NCBI GenBank assembly: GCA_029962745.1
Contig: CM057160.1
Location: 1,404,501-1,468,500 of the forward strand
DNA length: 64,000 nt
Origin: Echinometra lucunter
Taxonomy: Eukaryota; Echinodermata; Echinoidea; Camarodonta; Echinometridae
Direction: 5' to 3'
Shown here: piece after piece, positions 12,801-24,800 of the stretch
Position numbering within the stretch: the first letter of the stretch is position 1
How the letters are laid out: each line of letters starts with the position of its first letter
Position numbers and translations under genes: made by a program
The notes under the pieces: generated by a model
What the model was told of the DNA's origin: nothing
What the model saw: the letters and a program-made list of their open reading frames with translations, nothing else
The model's database searches: none

Positions 12801-15800
12801 CCAGTGGTCAATGTAGGTCTGTCCTTCTATTTTGTCATACCTGAAGGAATTTTAAGCCAATCAGGTGCAAACAATTGAAAAGGGAAGTTTACCCTCTTGG
12901 ACAGCCTTCAAAGGAATGCAAATGAAACAAAAGAATTCTGGAGAGCATTAACGGGAGCTCAGTAAGATTCGGTGCACTTTGCTTGAACAAGGAAGAGCCA
13001 TTGGGTAGTCCAGTGCAAACAGAAGATACTAAAGAATTTAAGCAATCACAGTGAACTATCAGACTGTGTCTGAATTGCCCACAAAAGGAAGGCTTTGACA
13101 CTGCTAATCCTATTATTGACCAAAGGCAGGTTTTTGTTCTGACAGCACACCTCTGTTACTTTATTATACGTTTAAACAGAAAATCACTCACAGGACACCC
13201 AAAGGCCTGAACTTATCAAAGCAATTTAGATGCAGACCATTGTCTAAACCACTGATTGATGATGGGCATCCTCTCCTACATGTTAAAGGTACCCCAACCC
13301 CCCAAAAACAAACAACAAGAGCAACAGAACAAGAATAGCAGCAACATCAACATCACCAACAAGAACACCTCCACCTGCACCACTACCAACAACACAATCA
13401 CCACCAACAACGACAACAACATAATGACCACCGTGAACACTATTACAACCAACACCACCACCACCACCAACAGTCACAATATGGACAACAATTGTTGTTT
13501 TTGTTATTGAGTCCTATTTTTTGTGGTTGTTTCTTCAGTATTATCACAAAGCAAGATAAGGTCTACTTCAGCTATCTACTTTAGAAACGCAGATCTCTGC
13601 ATGAGGTTTCCCCCATGTTTCACCTACCCATTGGAGCTGGTACGATGAGCGTATCGATCATCTCATCCGTAAGTCTGGTCTGCAGGGGTGGTGGAGGACA
13701 TGTCAGTTGATCAATGTATCTATTAGTATCCTGCATAGCCTGGGTCTGGGCAAACACTGAGCGACAAGAGCGCACCGTCAAGGTAAGGGAGGTGCTGGTC
13801 TGGAGGAGGTTCTCTATGTAGAGCATGTCAAGATCACATACCACACGGCCGTTGAAGACTAGGATCTCATCACCTACCTGAAGATCTGTTGAGCAGGAGA
13901 GGGTGAGGAGAATTATATCAAGGTTTGATACATGCAATTTAGATCAGGGCCCTGTTTCCTAAAACCTGTTATCAACATCAAGTTCCAATAACTGTTATTA
14001 GCTACTAAAATCCTTGCATCTGATTGGCTGAGAGCAAATTTGTCATAGAAATGTGGCAGTTGTTACTGATAACAAGTTTTAATAAGCAGGGCCCTGATAA
14101 TGTGCTAAGTGGGAAGTCATAACATGTCTGGTAAGAAAACCCAGAAAGGATCAAGAAGGAATGCATTATCTGAATGTTTGGATAAAATAGAAATTTATAG
14201 GAAGGGAGACATACAGGAGAGGAAGAAAGGACATGGAGAAACTAAGCAGAAGAGCTAAATTTTAAGAAAAAAAAAAGATAAGCAAAAGTACAATATATTC
14301 CGATGTTTTGAAGGTACCACGCTCGATAAGCATTCATGCTATATTTCGGTTATTTTTATCCTTTAACTTTGTTGTATTCTATGTCTGTATGTCTTATATG
14401 TTTATTATTGGATAATAAATTTCAAGTTGAAGTTGAAGTTCAAATATAAAAAGGAAAATGAATAATGAAAAAAAAAGAAGAAATATATCAGGAAGAAGCC
14501 ATGGCATTGGGAAAACGAAGATAGAGGAAGAGACAGAATGTGGAGAAGAATATAATCAAGAAGACAGGAAAACAGATGAAGGATAGCAAGAAAAGAAATG
14601 AACAGCAAAAGCAGAAAAGAAAGATAACTGGGAGATTGTTGCAAATGTTACTTCCAGAAAACTTAAGCTGACTTTGTAATCCTTTCTAATGAACTGAAAA
14701 AAAGCCATCTAACATACCTTGATGATAGGCTAATCCACCAGACTCTAAAGCACTGATGAAAACACAAAGTTGATCTTCTTGTTCCATATCATCACCTAAC
14801 TCAGCCTCCAGTGATAAACCTGGGAAGACAGAAGGAGTAAGTTAGTCCCTACTAAAGATATAAAAGAGAAAACACTATGTGGACAACTGATTTGACACAA
14901 AAACTTTAAAAGTGTACCAATTTCCTGAAAAATATAAGATGTGTACAGCTTGTACCTCTGCCTGTGTACCCTGCCTGGCATTCTAGATGTTAACGGTTGT
15001 GGAGTTTGAAGAAAATAGGATAACATAAAACCACACAATTAAGGGATTTACAGAATTGAATGGCTGTTTGATTCCAAAAATGTCCTAATTCATTCCCTCG
15101 CATGTGTGTACGTCGGCTTGTCTACCTCACTAGTAGCTTTTATATTAACTGAGAGTATATTTGGGTGCCGTTGCACATAAACTTGCTGTTATAGTAACTT
15201 TGCCATCAATGGTAACTACTATGGTAACGTTGCTCAACAGCCAATCAAAATCCAGTATTTCATGAAAGTTACCATTGATGGCAAAGTTATTATAATAGCA
15301 AGTTTTATGCAACGGCACCCTGTACTGGTTAATTGAGGGATTATTTGAACTCGAGTAAAATTTTTGGATTTATAAAGAAAATCATATCTTCTCCAGTAAT
15401 AATGTCTACAGAGATATCTATTCCAAGACACTTGCTGATATTATCCTGGCTATAGAACCATACCAGTGACACCGAGATGTAGATACTTACCAAAAGTTCC
15501 ATTCTCATCAACTTTGTAGAGTTCAACCTGATGGATACTCTTTAGTACTGGACCTCGTTTCATAAAACTTGTTATCAATAACAACTTCCAATAACTATTG
15601 TAAACTACTAAAATCCTGCATCTGATTGGCTGAGAGCAGTGCTGTCATAGATATGAGGCAGTTGTTACTGATTAACCCATTCATGACAGAGGTCCACATT
15701 TTTTGGTTCGTCCTAATATCTTTTGATGCAAGGCCCTAAAAATCATACCACATACATGAGCAGAAAGAGCAAAAAAATCTACACAAACTGTGCCCATTTT

Positions 15801-18800
15801 GGTGGCGTCAATATTCGTTGTTTGATGCTGAAAATTTTTTAAAGGAAAATAAGCATTAAAATCCTTAAATTGGCAATGTGATAGAAAGTTTAAAATCACT
15901 GTTTTCTCCTGCAAATTCACAATTTTTTGACTTCTCATCATACTTTCTGTCAATTTATATTTATTTCAGATACATGACATTTAATAAGAAAAAATGTAGC
16001 ATTAAAAGAAAAAAATGTTGGTGTTCCCAATTTGAAGAATAAAAGCTGATCAAATCCGGCTTTAAAATAATTCCTGTCACGAATCGGTTAAACAAGTTTT
16101 ATGAAACGGGACACAGATCTCAATCTCATTATACCAGTGTCACCTAGACTTACCAAACGTTCCATTCTCATCAACTTTGTAGAGTTCAACCTGATGGATA
16201 CTCTTAGTACAGATCTCAATCTCATCATATTTCTATGGAAAACAAAATAAAAACAAAGCATGAGAAATAACTCAATGTGGTATTTATACACATGGCACCC
16301 TCTGAACAACTCAGGGCATTAATTCATATCAATGTTAATCAGAGTTAAACCTCTTTATGGCTACTAGCAGAGAATTCACATTTCTTGTAAATGTGTAATA
16401 CGAAAGAGGACTTTTGATGTATATTCCTGATACAAATGTCATCAGATTAATTACTATATTTCAGCATCAGCAGAAGTGTAAAAAGAAAATTCATAGGGGT
16501 TTAAGGCTCATTCACATACGCAGGAGCAAATCACTTGAAAAACAAACAGGGCCGTTTCTTTGTGTACAAAGTGAATGAATGTGACATAGCAAAGGTGCTA
16601 TTCAGGCACTCACTGTGTGTTAAATGACACAGAAATATGATGCCCAGTACCACCTGTACTCTTTAAAAAGTCCATATTTTTTTCAAAAACAGTTTGCCAC
16701 TACATTTCTGAACAAGCCTTAAAGAAGGATAGTTCACCTTGTGTTCCATGTTTCCAGCCTCTCAAAAGGGAAGGACACTTTAGAGAATCATCATACCCTT
16801 CATCATTTCTCTCCTTGGCATAACAGTTATTCTACACATAGTACATACACTTCTTTTTCATTATTTTCTTTGCTACTTCAGCAATAATAATAAAGAATAA
16901 TAGTATACTTCTGGTTTCAGCTTTAGCTGCATTTCTTACCTCATCACATATAATAGCTGTTTTATCAGGTATGGTGTAGTTTGCTCCATATCTCAGCGCT
17001 AGCTTGAACCTCACGTAGTAGTTGTGGTAGTCCATCTTACGATTCTGTTCCAAGACAAAATTATTTGAGATGAAATGTCTCAAGAGAAACAAAAATAAAA
17101 CATACAATCAGGAGAGCCGAGAGGTTCAAATAAATCACACCCAAGAGGATGACTAGATTTTCAGCATGTATGTCTGCTGCATATTGGAATCAAACTCCTG
17201 GTCACTGAAGGAAAAATGCAATAACCTCTCATTTAACCCATTTGTGACAGAGGGTCCACATTATGTGGTTTGGTCTAATAACTTTTGATGCAGAGCCCTA
17301 AAAATCATATCAAATACATGAGCAGAAAGAGCAAAAAATTCTACACTTACTGTGCCCATTTTGGTTGTATCAATATTTGTTGTTTGATGCTGAATTTTTT
17401 AAAAAAGAAAATAAGCATTAAAATGCTTAAATTGGCAATGTGATAGAAAGTTTAAAATCACCGTTTTTCCCTGCAAATTGGCAACTTTTTGACTTCTCAT
17501 CATAATTTCTGTCAATTTATATTCATTTCAGATACATGATGTTTTATAAGAAAAATGTAGCACTAAAATAAAAATGTTGGTGTTGCCAATTTGAAGAATA
17601 AAAGCTGATCAAATTAGGCTGTCACGAATGGGTTAATAACTATTCCACTTGAGGAGAAACAACTTCACAGCAGTCCAATAGTACTGGTTTCTAGCTACAT
17701 ACATGTATCAACAGAAATCTAAGAAACATTGTATTACAAATTAATTTCATTTTGCTGGGTTTTGTTTTGATATTCATATTTCTTTTTTCTACAGTGGTTT
17801 CTTTTTTTTTTGGGGGGGGGGGGAGAGTTACAAAAACTAGAGAAATAGGCTTAAGTTTTCTTGCACTTTTTTTGAAAACATCATGAAGATTGACTCACCG
17901 TACAGCTACTGATAAGGAGATCTTGAACGGTCATTCCTGGTCTGACAGTGACCATTGAGCTCTGGTCATCTGGTAGAAGAACCTTGACCAATGATCCCTC
18001 GTTGAGTTGGTCTGAGGTCGTAGATTCATTATGACTGACCAGGGTCTCCTCATCAAAGGCCTAGAGAGAAAGAGAAAGAGAGAGGGAAAGAAAGGGATCA
18101 TACATGTAGAAACATGAGGAAAAGGACAAGGTACAAATTGAATACAAATGTAATATAAAATTTTTATTAAAAAAAAAAGAGAAAGAAAGAAAAACCCTTT
18201 ACCTGTTCAGGATCTTCAAACTCCAAGCCTTCTCCTTCATCGTCAAAGTCTTGCTCTATATCATCTTGGTCTCCAGCAACAGGTGTAGATCTGGTCAATG
18301 ACAACAAATTAACATTAATCAAGTCAAGGAATGAGTCCAAGGGGTGTTGCAAGAAAGTTGCAATCGATTGCAAGTTGCAACTGATTGTCACTGGCCAATC
18401 AAAATCATTGTTGCATTGCATGTCTTCTTAAAAGGGCAGACCCTGAGCCGATCAGAATGGTTGTTTCAAAATTAGCAATTATTTGCAATCGATTGTAACT
18501 TTCTTGCAACACCCCACTAGACTGATTAGGATGTGGCTGTATACAACTGTTGCGCATACTAGTGCTAAGCTTTCCTCAAACAAAAATCATGAAAGAAATA
18601 CAGCAGGGCAAGATCTAATTGCACATCATTTAGCCTTACATCCTGAACTTTAATAGTTCCTTCCAAGAAAAATGGTTTTTAAATGCTTTTGAGAAATGCA
18701 TTTATCCCTCTTCATATAAGCAATATATAATGCCATTATCGTTCAGAAGTACATAATCTCTCAATGTTTCAGTTACAATTATAGAGGACATCTTTTATTG

Positions 18801-21800
18801 CACATTATTTCTCTGAAGTGTTGAAAAGGATCCTATATCTTTAAGCTGACATTTTTATTTTCTGACAGATAACTTTGTAATAAGGCGAGGGGGGGGGGGG
18901 GTGGGGGCTCTTTGATGTGTTTCCGTTGATAGCAGTTGTCGTACTGTCCAATAGAATAATGTTACATTACATGCAGTCTTGTTATTGTGTTACTTACGTT
19001 GATGATGCATCACAATTATGATTTCCAGACTTGTCTTTGTGCTTCTTTAGGGTACCAAACTGCAAATTAACAATAAAAAGTAGGGAAAAATCCAAGAAAA
19101 GTGAAAATATGATGCAATGATTTTTTGAAGTCACTGAATACAGTATTCAATTTCAATAGAGATTTCAATCTTTCTCAACTTCCCTCATCATTACTCTATG
19201 ATGTACAATGCAATAAACAAAGTAGACAATTACATGCAAATCAATAAGCACAATGATCCTTCTTTCTCTCTCTTTCCCTATCTCTTTTACTTCTTACATC
19301 CCTCTGCGCCTCTGAATAGTTAAATAGATTGATGGCGCATTACAAATGCTGTATTTATTATTATCATTATTATTATTATCTGCAAAAAAAACCAGCTAAG
19401 ATCAGCTAAGATATTAAAGAAAAAAAGCACCATACACAGTTTGGTTTATAGATAGAGCAAAGGTATCAAGTGTGATAAAGCCTGGTAGACTTACAAATGA
19501 CTTTTGTTTCTTGGACTTTGGTTTGGTGAACCTTCCCTGTATGCCTGCAGGGTTTCTGGCGCTGACCAGAGCATGGAAGGAGGAGACCGAGAAGATCCCC
19601 AGTCTACCCAAGGTTGACTTGGTCTGTTTACCAACGCAGGCTAGCAGGGTTTTGGGGTTAGGAAGCTCGGTGCCTTGGAGGGAGGTGGAGTAGCAGCGGA
19701 GACGATAAAGCTCCAGGTGGAGCTTCTCCAGGTTTTGTTCCCACTGAGCGATCTGAAGAAGAGAATTGGATAACAATTATAGAAAACATGTTTATTAATC
19801 TATTATTTCTTTTATTTATTAATTCATTAGTTTATTTACTTATTTATCTATTTATTCAATTTATTTATTCATTTATTATTTATTTACTTACTAATTATCT
19901 ATTCATTTACTTATTTATTCATTAATATATTTACTCATTCATTTATTCATACAAAACCAGGTGAGAGTGCTTATGTTAGTGCTTTTTTACACAAAAGCAT
20001 AACCCCGTAACTGACTTACCTGATTAACAATGGCAAGTTTATTTTTGGCATCAGATACTGTCATCAACTGAAGTTCGGCCATTTTCTTTGTCTTATTCTC
20101 CTGTAAGGGGGGGGGGAAAGAACAACAATAATGAAGTCTTACTGCTTCTCCCTTCATGAACTTTCTACTAGCATCGATACTTTACATTTAATAATAAAAT
20201 GGACATATCAAGAGACATACACTATGAACATGGCGGACAAAGAAAGTGGACAAAATAAACAACCTCTCATTCTACCCTTCACAATGGTTCTGGTAGGCAA
20301 AAGAACATTCCTTCACAGCTATTATGTTTAATCATGTAGTTCCAGGTGAATATGCATGTGGCACCTGTTCCACATATTTTAGACAATAGAGTGAAGGGAT
20401 GTTCTTTTGACTACCAGAACCATTGTGAAGGGTAGAATGAGGGGTTGTTTATTTTGTCCGCTTTCTTTGTCTGTCATGTTCATAGTGATATCAATAAATA
20501 CACTTGTATATGTAGGAAAATTGAGTAGATGATATGAGATCAGACATATAGTCAGACCCAGAGCTGCCAAACCCCAACTGGAAAAAAAATCCTATTCTGT
20601 ACTTCCTTTTATCCTATTTTCATGCCAAAAATCCTATTTTTGCATGAAAATTTAAAAAATACAACAGTGTGATTCTCCTTTCACTCTCTACGATATCCTC
20701 ACAAAAATACAATATTAATAATATGTATGACTTACTTACTTTGATCCTAACTCTTCTACATTGTACTTCTTTTATTGAAAATGATCTACAGTACAAAATA
20801 GAGTACACCAAGCATCGGGATAAACTTAAATGTTGATAAAATAACATGAAAATAAGATAAAATAAAGGTAATGAAGAATCAATGTCAGAACTTTCAAAAA
20901 TCCTATTTTCACAGGAAAAATCCTATTGTCATATTCTCTCCAAACAATCCTACTAAATAGGATAAAATCCTACTACTTGGCAGCTCTGTAGACCCATCTG
21001 ATCTCATGAGATGGTTTAAATCCCAGCCCGGCACTAATACTGTAACTATTCTTATTATCATCACAGAGTGATGATAACTGGGTAGTTGGACAGACACAAT
21101 GAATGATTTGAATGTATATTTCAATGGATAGACAAAACCAGACTAAATAAAAAACAGATTTCATAACATATCTACCATATACAATCTTGTTGGAAAATAA
21201 TATATTTATGTCTAAAGATATGAACATTTCAATTGCTTATTTTACTTCTTTTTTTTCATAAAAGAACATCAGACTAGAAACTAAAATGATGCATAAAATG
21301 TCAATCACCTTCTGATACAAGCCTCGTGAAGTGGACAGAAAATAGATTTTAATAAGAGAAAGAAAGAGAGGGATAGAGAGAATTTTCACTGAGCTGTTAT
21401 TTCCTTGTTTCAATGGCACACTTCTCAAATATGTGACGGGGGAACACAACAGGGTTTTAAGATCTAACTTGAAAAAAATAAAAGCTCTCTGGGGTCTTCA
21501 CATACTTCCTGTTATGTAGTTTCAAGCAAGCTTTTTATCATCTTCAAGTACTGTATCACTGTGCACGTAGCCATGCAGTTCTATATATTGTACTATTCAG
21601 TACTGAGACCAATAACTTGGCCATACATGTTTTTTTCAGTTCATATATTTATACACAAATGTATCATTTTCCATCAAAATAGTATATGGTAAATATTTCA
21701 TGAAACCTGAAGCCGTCTCCCTTTTAAAAGAAAACTAAACAATTCTTTATTTAAAAATTCACTCAATAAGCAGCTTGGAAACTATTCTTAAAATTCAGAG

Positions 21801-24800
21801 GTAATATCGTTTTTACATGTATATGTGTATGATTTTGTTTTAGTGTGAGTGTTTTCATTTTGTCTTTCCCTTAGACATATATATTTTGTTAATTTCTATG
21901 TACCCAACAGCCTCCAAATAATAATACTTGTTCAAGGAGACTTGTTTCAATAAGGTTATCATAGGCTTTATTTCATATACTGTAATACAGGCTTGATTAT
22001 ACTCACATGTCAGATGCTTTTTAATTGATGCTTATTATGTGTATATATTTTTTTAAAGTTTTAAATATTTTAAAGATGAAATTATTAAATGAACTAAATG
22101 AACTAAATGTTTCCATTCCAAATTAACATTTAACAGTAACAGCTTCACTTTTTCCGAAGCGATGTCAAAATCAAATGAAGTGTACTGTAAAAATGGATCT
22201 TGATTAAGAAATCATGACGGAAGGAAGATATTTCATTGACTTACTTGATCTATTTGATCTTCCAGTTTCTGATTCTGAGATCGGAGAAGTCGTAAGGTGT
22301 CATCCTTCCCATGCTGCCTTGCAAACGCTGATGAACAAGCTGTCGAAAGATAGACACACAAGAAAGGTATGAAGAGGGATATCATTATAGAGATTTATCA
22401 ATTACTGTACAGCATACTGAAATATAATATCTATTATTTCATATACAAGTTATCTTGCTTTTAGGAGAACCATGTTTCGGTTTATTTCATTCAGAACTTG
22501 TCACAGTGTAGATGACTTTATTTGGTATCTGCAATATACGTACGTGTATCCACAAAACAAATTTCTGTTGATATGGACAACAATGACATTGGATTGGACT
22601 CTATTGAATTAAAAGTTGGAACAAGACCATAAGATGTAGAAAGGGAAGACAAATGATGTTTTTATAAAGGTAAGAAATGAAGGAAAAGCTGGCAGAAATA
22701 CCAAAAACAAAGGAACAAGAGGAACAGGAAGAAAATAAAATCAGTCAAGTGCTCTTGGTATTATGTCAGCAGATATCACATAAAATAATTAAACTATGAT
22801 TCACTAGTATTAATCAATTTCATTTGCCGATTTTTATGACAATGCATTTTATTTAAAAAAGATAATCTATAACTAATATCACAAAAACCACAAGACTGAT
22901 TCAAAGATGTCTTTTGCTCAGATGTGCATCTTTATTTAGATGTCCCAAGACCCAGGTGCTTACTACATCACCATGGCGACCAGGGATAATAAATTCCAAG
23001 TTTGTTTGTCTCAGACTGCGGTTTCTAACGATTCACTTGTGAACAACCCTCTTCAATCTCTTTGACCTGCGTAGAGTACCGGCCGCTTTCAATTCACCCC
23101 CACTTCTTCTCCATCTTGGACATAATGCAAGCAGGAAACGTTGGTCTAGGAATAGTACCAATCCCTAAGACCCTGGCTTTAGTATTGATACTGCCCAAGT
23201 AATTGCGCATGACATATGACTAAGTGTGTACTGACTTGGTTATTAGCCATGCCTAGTCTCTATACCAATCCACCCTCTCTTTTTTTAAACTCAATTTTTA
23301 GGCCTCTGGATGATGAACTTTTGCTATGGCTACAACTGTATCCTCGATGCAGACTTGCATTTAGTTTTTTGATCTGTGTTTCAAAAAATATACATCTAAT
23401 AATTGCATTTCCTTTTAAAATTAATCATTGCTTCTATTAATAAAGGTAAATTAAACAAATCTCAAATCCAAGAGCATAATATTTCACTGAGGGTTGCAGA
23501 CTAAAAAATATGTAAATTCATAAGATATATTTCCTTCCTCCTCCCCCTCATATCATTTTTTTTTCTGAAAAAAACCCATCAGTTGCTGGAAAATACTTTT
23601 TAAAAACATTTATTAGGTACATGTAAATGTAGATGCTGACTGCAAAACTGCAAGAACAAGACTATGAGTCACCCTATAAGACGTAGAATATATTTGGAAG
23701 TTAATAGCTAAGTTAAGAATGTAACTAATCTAATTTAATTTGGCTGTAAACTATCCCTGGGGATACATAGTCAGTGTGATAGTGACTGATCAGGTAAAGG
23801 TTACCAAGGAGAGTTCTCTGCACATTGGAGACCATGTGAAGAGAGAAAAGGAGAAAGAGAAAGAGAAAAAGAGAGAGAGAGAGACAGATGGATCTCACAA
23901 TCATTTAAAAACTTCCATCTAAAAAAAGATAGATACAGTTTGAAACTGATGTCATACAAAGAAATAGAACATATAAAATTGAGGGGGGGGGAAGAGTTCA
24001 AAGAAGTAGAAACTGACAGAATTGGAATCAAGAGTTGCTTTCAAAAGAACATCTCAGGGTTTTTTTCTATGCAAAAGCACTTTTGTTACATTGAGAGAGA
24101 AAGAGGAGAAAGGAGAGAAAGAAAGGAGGAGGAGGAGGAGGAGGAGGAGGAGGAGGAGGAGGAGGAGGAGGAGAGGGAAGAAAGTGTGGGAGGAAGCAAG
24201 ATAGACAGAGACAGACAGAGACAGAGAGAGAGATAGACAGAGAGAGAGAGAGGGAGAAAGAGAGAGGCAGAGAGGGAGGAGATAAGAGAGATATACAGAG
24301 AGTCACTGATACATATACCTGTATATTAACTCTATGTATGCTCAATTAATTTTGAGGAGAAAAATTATGATAACTGCTCCTGAAATATTTTAAATTCTAC
24401 TTCCCTTATGATACTGGCAATTATTCTATAGATATCACTCTAACACAATGGCTATTTCTTTTATTTTCACTGGTACAATGCTAGAGGAGAAAGCTAATTA
24501 TTACGATTGTTCAATTTGATTGTATGAATGTGCACTGGTGCACACAAAACACACAAGGTGCAGAATCACTGAATGAAAGACTGAGCACAACAATCAATGA
24601 ATTTTGCACTTGTTGCCTTCTGTTAGAGACAGAAGTCACATCTCTCAGACTTCAATCTCCCATACATCCTATACCAAGTCCACCATACCATACATCTTTC
24701 AGTGAGTAGCAAAAAGGAAATTGGGTTCGCAGACGAATCAATAACAGAGCAGGACTCTTAATTTGAGACAAATTGCAGTTTCCCTCTTTCTTATGTTGGC

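Larger units (their letters stand above)
14820..16153. other. intron 14, nested-element intron
   Basis: This 1334-base intron is largely made of mobile and duplicated DNA. In order: a dispersed repeat (15016-15162), a MITE (15163-15320), part of a duplicated copy of exon 14 with its donor (15459-15548), a CAGGGCCC-type MITE (15549-16105) that itself contains a TTAA element (15676-16087), and the rest of the exon duplicate (16110-16135). Confidence 0.75.
20101..22244. other. intron 7
   Basis: A 2.1-kb intron with a fold-back inverted repeat (20220-20487), a CAGAGCTGCCAA-end element (20559-20988) and a small SINE-like fragment (about 21005-21045). From 21100 to 22244 no element was named. A frame near 21710-21785 ending in a stop might be a LINE remnant, but this is weak. 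Confidence 0.55.

Noticed and set aside
15491..15548. Alternative copy of exon 14 as a functional mutually exclusive exon
   Set aside because: It has a donor but no acceptor or 5' half, and an extra base shifts the frame.
24022..24345. Poly-Glu, poly-Arg and poly-Pro reading frames
   Set aside because: Direct products of the GAG/GA microsatellite in all frames.
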